From contig CATYEN010000041.1 in the NCBI GenBank assembly GCA_958405565.1, positions 1-21,596 on the forward strand: a stretch of 21,596 nucleotides of DNA, read 5' to 3'. Positions 12,369 to 20,876 of the stretch are shown piece by piece; the stretch's first letter is position 1; every line of letters begins with the position of its first letter. The translations under genes and the position numbers were made by a program. Source of the stretch: an uncultured Collinsella sp. GTDB taxonomy: Bacteria; Actinomycetota; Coriobacteriia; Coriobacteriales; Coriobacteriaceae. Below the pieces are notes generated by a model. It saw nothing but the letters and a program-made list of their open reading frames with translations, had not been told where the DNA came from and ran no database searches.

Positions 12369-15032
12369 CTCTTGGACTTTGAGGGCCTCGGCCAGGGAGA
12401 CGCGCCTGATGGAGCGCGTGTGCAGCAGCGCCACGACCAGGTAGGTCGCAAAGCCAATGCCGACACACGCCGCCATGGACCAAGCGGGCACGTAGATCTC
12501 AATATTGCCGTTGTAGGCGAGCAGCATCGAACGGAAGATGGCCGTAAGCGAGCCGATGATCACGGGCAGGCTCAGCACGAGCGACGCCGCCACGCACAGC
12601 GTGATCGAGCGGATGTACAGGTGCGAGATCTCGCCGTCGCGATAGCCAAAGACCTTCATGTAGCTGATCGAGCGGGCGCTATGGTCGATGACGGCCTTGG
12701 TCAGCAGATACATAAACAGCAGGAAGATGAACACCGCGAGCCCAACCATCATGCCGATCATGTCGCTCATCATGCCGATAAACTGGTCGCCCACGGCGCG
12801 CATGTCGTCGGGCGTGGTGTCGCCGGCAAAGTATCGCGCGTCGAGGTCGAGCTTCTCGTCGCTCACGTAGCCGTTAAAGTAGGCAGCGTCGTTGCCGAAC
12901 AGCTCGTTAAAGTCGTCGATGCTCATGTAGATATTCATGTCCGACTTGGAGCCCCAGGTGCAGTCCTTGCCCTCGTACTCAAGGGAATAGTCCTTGCCCT
13001 CGTACTTGTCGTGGAGCGTGACCTTCTGCCCCTCGCTCCAGCCAAACTTGTCGAGCAGGCCACCGCCAAAGACGACGCGTCTGTCCCCGACATCCAGCCC
13101 CTTCCAGTAGCGAGAATCGGACAAGACGCCGTAGATGGAGATCGTCTCCTGCCCATTTCCATCGCCGCGGTCGTATTGCAGCTGGTAGACGGCGTATTTC
13201 TCGGCCTGTGCAATCTTATCCGCACCGTTGTCGGTCGTATTGACGGGGTGAATGTCATCGTTGTCAGTATCGATCTTCGAGGCCTTTTCGATCAAATCGA
13301 TGGTCTCGTCACGGTCGCAGCCAAGGGCGTCGGCAAGATCGTCGAGGCGCGCATAAAGGGCGTCCTTCTTATCCTGGACTGTTGCGAGCGCATCCTGCGC
13401 TGTAGTCAGGCTCTCGGCAGACGGAGCGCTTGTCGCAGCATCGGCCGCCGCCTGCGCGGCATCGACCGCGTCGTCAAGCTCGTCGTCGGCATCTTGGGCG
13501 GCAGTGAGGAGCGCGCCGTCCACCGACTGCAGACGCTCGAGCGCCGACCACTGCCCGCGTTCCTCGGCGGTGCCTTCAAGCTCCAACGGCGCCTTGAGCG
13601 TGTACTGGTGCTCGGCGACAAGACTTGTCTCCAGGTTGTCCGCGTAGTGGGTCATCGTGGGTAGGATCGCCAGGCCAAAGAGCAGCAGCAGTGACGCAAA
13701 CGCGATACCCACGAAGAGCGTGGCGAAGTTGCCCAGATTGCGCAGGAAGATGCGCAGGCGGAAGCGAGAGACGAAACCCATGCGCTCCGGCAGCTGCAGG
13801 CCGCGCTTGGTGCCCGACTTGCCGCCCGCCTCGTGGCGCAAAAACTGCAGCGGCGTCTTGCCCATCTTGCGCATCAGGCCCACCAGCGTAATGAGGATGA
13901 GCGCGGCGGCGGGAACCACGGCGCACTTCACAAAGATCTCCCAGTTCCAATACACCTGGAAGGGCGGCAGGCTGTACGACCCGTAATACAGGCTGCGCAT
14001 GGGCTCGGTAAAGAACGCCACGCCGAGTGCTGTGCCCAAAAGCGCCGCGGTCACGCCCACGATGGCGGGAAGTGCCAGGTAGTGCAGCACAATCTCGCGA
14101 CGGCGGTAGCCGCTGGCGAGCAGCGTGCCGATAATGGCGCTCTCTTCCTCGATGGTCGCGTCGGTAAGAACCACAAAGACGAAGGCCATGATCACGATGA
14201 TGATGTCGAGCAGCGTCGTCCACATCATGGAGTCGCCGTCCACATCGTCGCGCGCATAGCCGATGCCCTGGTTGGAATCGGCATCGGTCAGGTCGTCCAC
14301 GCGCGCATCGGCATCCACCAGCGCCTCGACCATATCCTGCTCGGCATCGATACGGTCCGCAGTGGAGAGGTCGCGGTCGCTAAAGGTAAAGGAGTAGGTG
14401 TAGGCGGGCGCACCGCCGGCGTCCTCAAGCGCGGCAAAGCCGGCGTCGGTGACCTCGGCCACGCCATAGGTGATGGTGTTGACCGTAAAGTCGGAGTTAT
14501 TGAGGAACAGCGCCTGGCTATCGGGCTGCGTCATGATGCCGCAGATGGTGTAGGTGCGGCCCTCGAGCTCGACCTTATCGCCCACGGCAAGATCGTTGTT
14601 GGTGGCAAAGACGCGGTCGATGGCCACCTCGTCGTCCGCGCGGGGCTGCTCGCCTTCGCAATAGGACGCGATATCGACCTTGGTGCGGTGCGCGTAGGTG
14701 CGCAGCGTGCGCTTGGTGCCGTCGTCGCCGGACGCCTTTTTGATAATGGCGTCGATGGAGAAGTTCTTGTAGAGCGTGACGCCGCCGACGTCGCTGGCGG
14801 CATCCTCGGCAGCCCTGAGCTGCTCTGTGGTCGCCTCGAAGGACGTCGTTACGCGGCCGTCCTCGATCGTGTACGCATCGCGCATGTCGTCGATAAGGCA
14901 GCCGATAGAATGTGCTGCGAGCAAAAAGCCCGACGTAAGGGCGATGCTTCCGCACATAAGCAAAAAGATGCCCAGGTACTTGCCGATATTGCGGCGCAGC
15001 TCGCGAGGAAGTCGTTTTGCGAGAGGTGACAT
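12366..15032 (-). CDS. FtsX/MacB-type ABC transporter permease, 8 TM with two large extracellular domains
   Basis: An 888-aa protein. TM1 at ~15-42 is followed by a ~225-residue extracytoplasmic domain; TM2-4 (~268-400) form the first FtsX core. TM5 (~434-456) is followed by a ~290-residue extracytoplasmic domain and TM6-8 (~747-880) form the second core. The second outer domain has an Ala/Asp-rich helix (~505-565, many DAAQAAADAA-like steps) likely to be coiled coil. Eight TMs with two FtsX cores fit mechanotransmission-type exporters and lantibiotic or peptide-resistance permeases; the substrate is unknown. ATG 15032 starts 8 nt past the ATPase stop. A longer open frame runs upstream to 15638 but is the shadow of the ATPase gene. 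The last codons and TAG lie at the edge of REP-like copy A. Confidence 0.88.
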   Translation of the reverse strand: MSPLAKRLPRELRRNIGKYLGIFLLMCGSIALTSGFLLAAHSIGCLIDDMRDAYTIEDGRVTTSFEATTEQLRAAEDAASDVGGVTLYKNFSIDAIIKKASGDDGTKRTLRTYAHRTKVDIASYCEGEQPRADDEVAIDRVFATNNDLAVGDKVELEGRTYTICGIMTQPDSQALFLNNSDFTVNTITYGVAEVTDAGFAALEDAGGAPAYTYSFTFSDRDLSTADRIDAEQDMVEALVDADARVDDLTDADSNQGIGYARDDVDGDSMMWTTLLDIIIVIMAFVFVVLTDATIEEESAIIGTLLASGYRRREIVLHYLALPAIVGVTAALLGTALGVAFFTEPMRSLYYGSYSLPPFQVYWNWEIFVKCAVVPAAALILITLVGLMRKMGKTPLQFLRHEAGGKSGTKRGLQLPERMGFVSRFRLRIFLRNLGNFATLFVGIAFASLLLLFGLAILPTMTHYADNLETSLVAEHQYTLKAPLELEGTAEERGQWSALERLQSVDGALLTAAQDADDELDDAVDAAQAAADAATSAPSAESLTTAQDALATVQDKKDALYARLDDLADALGCDRDETIDLIEKASKIDTDNDDIHPVNTTDNGADKIAQAEKYAVYQLQYDRGDGNGQETISIYGVLSDSRYWKGLDVGDRRVVFGGGLLDKFGWSEGQKVTLHDKYEGKDYSLEYEGKDCTWGSKSDMNIYMSIDDFNELFGNDAAYFNGYVSDEKLDLDARYFAGDTTPDDMRAVGDQFIGMMSDMIGMMVGLAVFIFLLFMYLLTKAVIDHSARSISYMKVFGYRDGEISHLYIRSITLCVAASLVLSLPVIIGSLTAIFRSMLLAYNGNIEIYVPAWSMAACVGIGFATYLVVALLHTRSIRRVSLAEALKVQE

Positions 15033-15040
15033 GGCGCCGC

Positions 15041-15754
<714 letters not shown>

Positions 15755-15787
15755 ACCATCCCCCATTGTTAGCCTTCTGCTACTTTT

Positions 15788-15808
15788 CTAGGGTAATAGT
15801 AAACCTAG
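15788..15808. promoter_or_regulatory. CTAGG inverted repeat over a possible promoter of the FtsX-type ABC operon
   Basis: CTAGG (15788-15792) and CCTAG (15804-15808) form an inverted repeat around an AT-rich spacer holding TACTAT on the minus strand, a possible -10 about 40 nt before the ATPase start. No good -35 is seen. It fits a repressor site covering a promoter; the regulator is not in the window. Confidence 0.35.
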
Positions 15809-15853
15809 GCGAACTATTTTTGTGTGACATATGGCATTTATTTCAAACTAGTC

Positions 15854-16028
15854 ACCCGGCAGTTAGGGACGTTCCTTTCCTGCCGGCAGATGGGGACAGT
15901 CTTTGCCAACCCGACCGGCAAGCCGGCGGATCGGCAAAGACTGTCCCCAATGACTAGTCGTTTAAGTCTGTCCCCAATGACTACTCTTGGTCGTTTAAGT
16001 CTGTCCCCCAATGAGTACCCGATGACTA
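15854..16028. repeat. REP-like intergenic element, copy B
   Basis: Second ~175-bp copy, a direct repeat of copy A. It contains the hairpin CCGGCAG (15856-15862)/CTGCCGG (15880-15886). A perfect 17-bp inverted repeat, 15891-15907 with 15933-15949 (TGGGGACAGTC.../...GACTGTCCCCA), carries an inner CCGGC/GCCGG (15915-15919, 15922-15926). Three GTCTGTCCCC-type unit ends follow, separated by AATGACTA(C/G)TC...GTCGTTTAAG. It ends 5 bp before the stop codon of the ABC-2 permease gene at 16034. Together with copy A it brackets the 3.4-kb FtsX-type ABC pair. Confidence 0.85.
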
Positions 16029-16033
16029 GGTGG

Positions 16034-17239
16034 CTAGGCGTGGGATTTGTTATGGGTGAGGGCTAGGCCTACGGCGGCGATGGCGGCGGCGAAGAGCACG
16101 GTAATGCCCAGGTCGCAGGCGATGTCGCCCAGCGCGGTAGACGTCAGGTCCGACGCGAGCGCCTTGCTGATCGCGTCGTTCACCCAATATGTCGGCACAA
16201 AGTGCGCCACCGTCTGCACGGCCGAGCCCATGAGCGACAGCGGCATCCAGGCGCCGCCCAAAAACGTCATGAGCATGCCGAGCAGGTTGCCCACGCCGTT
16301 GAGCAGCTCCTCGCGTGCGCCCAGGCTCGACAGCGTAAAGCCAACCGCCAGCGGCGTGCACGCTAAGGCAAACGTTGCCGCCAGCGCCAGACACACGCGG
16401 CCCACGCCGACCTCGGCAACCGCGCCGGCAAAGCCCACGACGCCCATCATGCTCGACACAAACCAGATGCAGACGGTGAGCGCCGCGGCAGCGGCAAACA
16501 CAGAGAGCGAGCGCTGGCGCTCGGAGACCGGGCCGGCATCCATGCGGCGCACGCGCTCGGGCTCGTTCATGCCCGAGAACACCAAGCCCACCGACACGAT
16601 GACCGACGAGATAATCGCATACGCGCCAAAGTTGAAATACGACTCGAGCGTGGCGGCGGCCGTCGAGTCGACTTTGACCTGCTCGATCTGGACCTCAGCG
16701 CGCTTTGCGGCGGCGTGCTCGGCGGCCTTGGCGACGTCGCCGTCAGAGGCGGCAGGCTCAAGCGCCGCCGCGGCGCCCGCGAGCGAGATCCAGCGCGAGG
16801 CCTCCGCAGACGAAAGCGCCGCCGCCATGGTGCCGGAGCCGTAGGTCACGTCGAGCTTGGGCAGGGCCTCCCCCGCGCGGGCAGCTGCGATCAGGTCGTC
16901 CTCAAATCCCTCCGGGATAAAGAACACGCAGTCGGCGCTGCCCTTGGCACTGTTGCTCTTGGAGAGCGCGTCCGCAAGATCGTACGTGTCGTCGCCGACG
17001 CCTGTGACCAGGTCAAAGCGCGCACCCAAGTGCTTGGTGAGCGCCCGCGAAAGGTCGCTGTTGTCCCGATCGACCACGATCACGTTGGTGTCGTAGGGCT
17101 TGTATTCGGTGAGCTGCGACGAATTCCAGCTCACCGACGCCGCAATGAACACGCCCATGAGCGAGATGAACACCGTATAGATGAGCAGGTAGAACGGGTG
17201 CGCGAGCGCCATGCGAAGCGCAGTCTTAAAGGTGCTCAT
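16034..17239 (-). CDS. ABC-2 type transporter permease (second subunit)
   Basis: A 401-aa protein. One N-terminal helix (~15-36, FYLLIYTVFISLMGVFIAASV), a long outer domain (~37-205) with an Ala-rich helix near 150-190, then about five to six helices (~210-398) ending in HNKSHA. This is the YhgE/ABC-2 layout of one TM, outer loop and C-terminal TM bundle. ABC-2 pairs of this kind export drugs, peptides or lipids; the cargo is unknown. Start at ATG 17239 with AAGGAG five nt upstream. It overlaps the 3' end of the first permease gene by 14 nt, so the two are translationally coupled. A longer frame from 17278 lies entirely inside that gene. REP-like copy B abuts its 3' end. Confidence 0.88.
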   Translation of the reverse strand: MSTFKTALRMALAHPFYLLIYTVFISLMGVFIAASVSWNSSQLTEYKPYDTNVIVVDRDNSDLSRALTKHLGARFDLVTGVGDDTYDLADALSKSNSAKGSADCVFFIPEGFEDDLIAAARAGEALPKLDVTYGSGTMAAALSSAEASRWISLAGAAAALEPAASDGDVAKAAEHAAAKRAEVQIEQVKVDSTAAATLESYFNFGAYAIISSVIVSVGLVFSGMNEPERVRRMDAGPVSERQRSLSVFAAAAALTVCIWFVSSMMGVVGFAGAVAEVGVGRVCLALAATFALACTPLAVGFTLSSLGAREELLNGVGNLLGMLMTFLGGAWMPLSLMGSAVQTVAHFVPTYWVNDAISKALASDLTSTALGDIACDLGITVLFAAAIAAVGLALTHNKSHA

Positions 17240-18413
17240 AGCGACTCCTTCCAAACACCAGCGTGGCGGCAACGACAAACACCAGGGCCATCAGGACGAG
17301 CGCGCCCGCGCGCACGGCAAAGGGGCCCAGGTCCTCAAAGAAATACAGACGGTTGAACATGTCGCAGATGAGCTTGACGGGATTGAGCCAGCACTCGGCC
17401 GGGCAGGCGCGGGCAACGTCGTCGGCAAGCGCCATCGCCGGCTCGCCGTAAAGGCCGGCGAACAGGGCGCACGTGGTGGCGAAGCCCGTGAGGATACCCG
17501 ACTTGGACGCCTTGCCTCCCTTAACGGGCAGCGTGCCCACAAAGAGCCCCAGGCCCGTCGCCGCAAGCGCGGAGGCGGCGCCGCCCACCAGGCAGAGTCC
17601 CTCGCGCCCGCCAAAGTCGACGCCCACGACCAGGCGCACGTAGCCGATCGCAACCGTCATCGAGGCAAAAGAAACCAGCCACGAGCCTACGAAAATTCCG
17701 GCCAGCGACGCCGTCTTGGAAAGGCCGCCCACGCAGCGACGCGCGCCAAGGCCCGACAGATTGGGCTGCAAATCGACGACGCTCAGGGCGGCAAACTCGG
17801 CAGACATCATCGCTACCAGGCCAAAGAGCGCGTAGTAGTAAATGGTCGTGCCGTCGGGCGTGGTGCGCGTCAGGCTTACGCGGCGGGTACCGCCCTCGAG
17901 CGACAGGGCGCGCGCAACCGCCTCTGGGTCGGCGAGCGCCGCCGGGTTGTCCTGGGCAATCTGGGCCATGAGCTCGGCATTTTGCGTATACGAGCTTGCC
18001 ACCGTCTCCAGGATGCTGCGGTCGACGAGCACCGTGGACGCGCGCGAGCTGTCGTAGCTCGAGAGCAGCGTGAGCCTGGGCGTGCCCGCGGCATCGACCG
18101 TGTAGATGCCCGCGACCTCGCCGTCCTTGAGCGCGCGGTTCGCGGTGGCCGCATCCTCGCACTCGTGAATCTCGAGCAGCTGGTCGTCGCCCTCCTTAGA
18201 CAGCGAGGTCGCCACATCCTTAAAGGTCGACGCGTCCCAGGCTTCGTCAGTCACGATGGCCACCGGTACCGGGTCGACCTTGCCGTCGGAGCTCAGGTTC
18301 GCAAACATAAACATGAACATCGTGGAAAGCGCAACGGGAAAGACCGCGCCCCAAACCCAGGTGCTCGGCCGACGCAGCAGCGTCTTGAGCGTGATGATGA
18401 TGGTGTTGAACAT
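17226..18413 (-). CDS. ABC-2 type transporter permease (first subunit)
   Basis: A 395-aa protein with the same plan as its neighbour: N-terminal TM (~15-38, TWVWGAVFPVALSTMFMFMF), outer domain (~40-185) and about six helices to the C-terminus. The two permeases are diverged paralogues expected to form a heterodimer driven by the ATPase encoded 9 nt upstream. ATG at 18413 follows GGGGGCGGCC, a moderate SD. No frameshift or truncation is seen. Placed divergently from a two-component system, as in many antimicrobial-peptide or cell-envelope stress modules. Confidence 0.88.
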   Translation of the reverse strand: MFNTIIITLKTLLRRPSTWVWGAVFPVALSTMFMFMFANLSSDGKVDPVPVAIVTDEAWDASTFKDVATSLSKEGDDQLLEIHECEDAATANRALKDGEVAGIYTVDAAGTPRLTLLSSYDSSRASTVLVDRSILETVASSYTQNAELMAQIAQDNPAALADPEAVARALSLEGGTRRVSLTRTTPDGTTIYYYALFGLVAMMSAEFAALSVVDLQPNLSGLGARRCVGGLSKTASLAGIFVGSWLVSFASMTVAIGYVRLVVGVDFGGREGLCLVGGAASALAATGLGLFVGTLPVKGGKASKSGILTGFATTCALFAGLYGEPAMALADDVARACPAECWLNPVKLICDMFNRLYFFEDLGPFAVRAGALVLMALVFVVAATLVFGRSRYEHL

Positions 18414-18422
18414 GGCCGCCCC

Positions 18423-19361
18423 CTAGTCGCGCAGTTCGCGGCCGGTGATCTCGAGGAACACGTCGTTAAGGGTCGGCGGCTCAGAGTAGATGCGGCCGAG
18501 CGGTACATCGTACGAGCGCAGCGCGTCGAGGATGTCGGTCAGGTTATGCGGGCTCGCCTCGCACGAGAACGTGAGCTGGCCCGCCGTCGCCGCCAGGTCT
18601 AGGACATGCGGCAGACTCGCAACGGCGGCGAGCGCCGCGCTCGGCACCTCGCCGACCTCGATCACAATTTTCTCGCCCATCTGGATCATGCGCTTGAGCT
18701 CGTCGTTGGTGCCCTGCGCCAGCACGCGCCCGCCGTCCATGATCATGATGCGGCTGCAAATCTGCTCGACTTCCTCCATGTAATGGCTGGTATACACCAC
18801 CGTGGCGCCTTCGTCGCGCAGGCGGCAGATGCCCCCCAGGATGGCGTTGCGGCTTTGCGGGTCGACCGCTACCGTGGGCTCGTCAAAGAAGATGAGCTCG
18901 GGCTTGTGCGCGATGCCGCAGGCGATGTTCAGACGACGCGCCAGGCCGCCCGAAAGCTTGCCGGGGCGGAACTTGGTAAAGTCGCCCAGGCCGACAAAGT
19001 CGATCGCCTCGTCCACCAACGCGCGGCGGCGCTTGCGGTCGTTGACGTAGAGGCTGCAGAAATAATCGATGTTCTCGCGCACGGTGAGCTCGTCGAACAC
19101 CGCCACCTGCTGCGGCACCACGCCAATGCGGCGCTTAAGGTCATAGCGGGCGGGCGTCATGGGCTCGCCGAACAGCTCGATGGTGCCCTTGTCGTAGGCG
19201 AGCAGCTGCAGGATACAGTTAATGGACGTGGTCTTGCCCGAGCCGTTGGGGCCGAGCAGGCCAAATATCTCGCCAGGGGCGATGTTCAGGTTGAAGTGGT
19301 CGAGCGCGATAAGATCGTCATAGCGCTTGACGAGGTTTTCGACGTGGACGATGTCTGTCAT
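18423..19361 (-). CDS. ABC-2 type transporter ATPase (drug/peptide export group)
   Basis: A 312-aa protein. Walker A GPNGSGKTT (~38-46), Q-loop VVPQQVAVFDELTVREN, signature LSGGLARRL, Walker B LIFFDEPTVAVDP, H-switch TSHYMEEVEQ, then a ~95-residue C-terminal extension typical of the DrrA/CcmA-like group. The signature has Leu-Ala-Arg in place of the more usual Met-Lys/Gln-Arg. First gene of an operon with the two ABC-2 permeases. Start at ATG 19361 has GGAAGGG about eight nt upstream; an upstream in-frame start (19427) gives an unrelated polar extension and was not chosen. Likely controlled by the divergent two-component system. Confidence 0.92.
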   Translation of the reverse strand: MTDIVHVENLVKRYDDLIALDHFNLNIAPGEIFGLLGPNGSGKTTSINCILQLLAYDKGTIELFGEPMTPARYDLKRRIGVVPQQVAVFDELTVRENIDYFCSLYVNDRKRRRALVDEAIDFVGLGDFTKFRPGKLSGGLARRLNIACGIAHKPELIFFDEPTVAVDPQSRNAILGGICRLRDEGATVVYTSHYMEEVEQICSRIMIMDGGRVLAQGTNDELKRMIQMGEKIVIEVGEVPSAALAAVASLPHVLDLAATAGQLTFSCEASPHNLTDILDALRSYDVPLGRIYSEPPTLNDVFLEITGRELRD

Positions 19362-19429
19362 GAGGCGGCCCTTCCGTTGATTGCGGCCCGGTACGATTGC
19401 ATCATCGCAGGAGCGGCCGAAGCGCACCA

Positions 19430-19482
19430 GTGACCTTTGTCACAGAAGGCGTGGGACAAAATCATCAGTAGTGTTTGTCCCA
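19430..19482. promoter_or_regulatory. GTGAC/GGGAC operator cluster upstream of the ABC-2 operon
   Basis: GTGAC-CTTT-GTCAC (19430-19443) is a palindrome. TGGGACAAA (19452-19460) and TTTGTCCCA (19474-19482) form a perfect 9-bp inverted repeat around 13 nt. The same motif family recurs on the other side of the intergenic region as GGGAC-AAAT-GTCAC (19665-19678). The sites lie about 70-120 nt upstream of the ABC ATPase start, suitable for activation by the NarL-type regulator encoded divergently. The binding protein is inferred, not shown. Confidence 0.5.
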
Positions 19483-19558
19483 TCCGCGTCACGGTGCCGA
19501 CATTTCGGGAGAGGAGCCGCGCGGTTGCGGGCGTAAACGCGCCCCCGTCGATAGGCCT

Positions 19559-19615
19559 ATCTATCATTTTTGATAGCTGTATCTAGCAAAAATGATAGAT
19601 ACTGCTATCAAAAAT
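19559..19615. promoter_or_regulatory. Cluster of four TGATAG half-sites in inverted repeats
   Basis: CTATCA/TGATAG occurs at 19561-19566, 19571-19576, 19593-19598 and 19604-19609. ATCTATCATTTTTG (19559-19572) is a perfect inverted repeat of 19587-19600, and CATTTTTGATAG (19565-19576) is also a perfect inverted repeat of 19604-19615. The block is strikingly AT-rich within a GC-rich region. It may be a multimeric operator or a pair of alternative hairpins in a minus-strand leader. Confidence 0.5.
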
Positions 19616-19664
19616 GCTCAGGTGAAATGATTGTCGGCGAGATATAGTCGCGGTCCCCCTTGCT

Positions 19665-19678
19665 GGGACAAATGTCAC
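19665..19678. promoter_or_regulatory. GGGAC-AAAT-GTCAC operator upstream of the histidine kinase
   Basis: It matches the site at 19430-19443 (GTGAC-CTTT-GTCAC, read on the minus strand TGTGACAAAGGTCAC) at 13 of 15 positions when one flanking base is included. It sits about 50-65 nt before the proposed kinase transcription start, a typical activator position, suggesting autoregulation. Confidence 0.45.
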
Positions 19679-19718
19679 GGTTGCTCCCGGTGGGGCCTCC
19701 CCCGCGCGCGGCATCGCG

Positions 19719-19724
19719 TACAAT
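19719..19724 (+). promoter_or_regulatory. -10 element of the kinase/regulator operon, leaderless start
   Basis: TACAAT ends 6 nt before the ATG at 19731, so transcription would begin at or next to the A of the start codon. No Shine-Dalgarno sequence is present before this ATG. Both facts fit a leaderless mRNA, common in Actinobacteria. No clear -35 is seen, in line with activator dependence. Confidence 0.5.
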
Positions 19725-19730
19725 ACCCGT

Positions 19731-20876
19731 ATGAACAGGCTATTCGACAAATCGATCGTGCTGGCGTGCTGCATCGCAGCCGCTTTGGGCCTTGCTGTGG
19801 ACGCTCGCTTGGTCGCAGCGTTTTGCCTTGGCGTCGTAGTCGCCTCGCTGGCGGAAATCGCGCGCGGCGAACGCGCCCGCCGCGCCAGCGAGGCCGCGAG
19901 CTACGCTTACATTATGGTGGCCGTCTTTGCGCCGTCGTTTGCTCCGTTTGCACCCCTCGCCCTCTACGATATCGCACGACGCGTGCGCCGCGAGCACGTC
20001 TGGGGCGCACTGGGCGCCGGCGCCATCTTTGTCTGCGCGCTCGTCGCATATGCCCACGCCGGCGCGCTTCCCACCCGTGCGCTGCTGTTGACCGCCATCC
20101 TTTCGGTCGCCGCCACCTTACTGTCGCTGCGCACCGCCCAGCTGGAGCGCGAGCAGGAGCGCATGCGCCGCACCCGCGACCAGCTGCAGGAACGAGCTCT
20201 CGCGCTCGAGGCGCGCAACCGCGACCTTGCCGACCGCCAGGACTACGAGGTCGAGCTCGCGACGCTCGCCGAACGCGCCCGCATCGCGCGCGAGATCCAC
20301 GATAACGTGGGCCACCAGCTCACGCGTGCCTCGCTGCAAACCGAAGCCCTACGCATGGTCCACGCCAACGAGCCCGGCGTCGCCGCCGACTTCGCCGACG
20401 TCAAGCGCACGGTCGATGAGGCGCTTCAGCTCGTGCGCACCAGCGTCCACGCGCTCAACGACAACGCGGCCAATCTCTCCGTACAGCTCGAGCGCATCGT
20501 GAAAGGCGCGCGCTCAGATGGCGGGCCGCAGATTGAGCTTGAAGTTTTTGCCGAACATGCACCCGCCAACGTCGCCAACTGCTTTGCGGCGATCCTGCGC
20601 GAGGCACTCTCCAACACCATACGCCACGCCCGTGCTCAAAACGTTACCGTGCGATGCATGGAGCATCCGTCGTTTTACCAGCTCATCGTTACCGACGACG
20701 GAACGGGAGCGACCCCGGCGAACAGCCGCAACGCCGCAGAAGGCATGGGGCTCGGCTCCATGCGCGAGCGCGTCGAGGCGCTTGGCGGGACCTTTACCGC
20801 CGGGCCGCGTGCCGGCGCCCCCGGCTGGCGCGTGTTTGCCACCGTCCCCAAACAGCAAGGAGATGAGGCCCGATGA
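19731..20876 (+). CDS. Sensor histidine kinase, DesK/NarX type (HisKA_3)
   Basis: A 381-aa protein. Four or so short N-terminal helices (~7-130) with almost no outer loops, a coiled-coil linker (~130-180, rich in Glu/Arg), then HisKA_3 with the phospho-acceptor His190 in REIHDNVGHQL, and a HATPase_c domain with N-box EALSNTIRHA and G-boxes DDGTG and GMGLGSMRER. The lack of a large outer sensing domain points to an intramembrane-sensing kinase, as for lipid or antimicrobial-peptide stress. The final four bases overlap the regulator start (ATGA). It is divergent from the ABC-2 operon, its likely target. The mRNA is probably leaderless. Confidence 0.92.
   Translation: MNRLFDKSIVLACCIAAALGLAVDARLVAAFCLGVVVASLAEIARGERARRASEAASYAYIMVAVFAPSFAPFAPLALYDIARRVRREHVWGALGAGAIFVCALVAYAHAGALPTRALLLTAILSVAATLLSLRTAQLEREQERMRRTRDQLQERALALEARNRDLADRQDYEVELATLAERARIAREIHDNVGHQLTRASLQTEALRMVHANEPGVAADFADVKRTVDEALQLVRTSVHALNDNAANLSVQLERIVKGARSDGGPQIELEVFAEHAPANVANCFAAILREALSNTIRHARAQNVTVRCMEHPSFYQLIVTDDGTGATPANSRNAAEGMGLGSMRERVEALGGTFTAGPRAGAPGWRVFATVPKQQGDEAR

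Noticed and set aside
13833..15029. 398-aa plus-strand open frame
   Set aside because: Antisense to the FtsX permease, which has eight clear membrane helices; composition is that of a shadow frame.
17211..18602. 463-aa plus-strand open frame
   Set aside because: Antisense shadow of the ABC-2 permease and ATPase genes; Arg/His/Gly-rich without hydrophobic or catalytic pattern.
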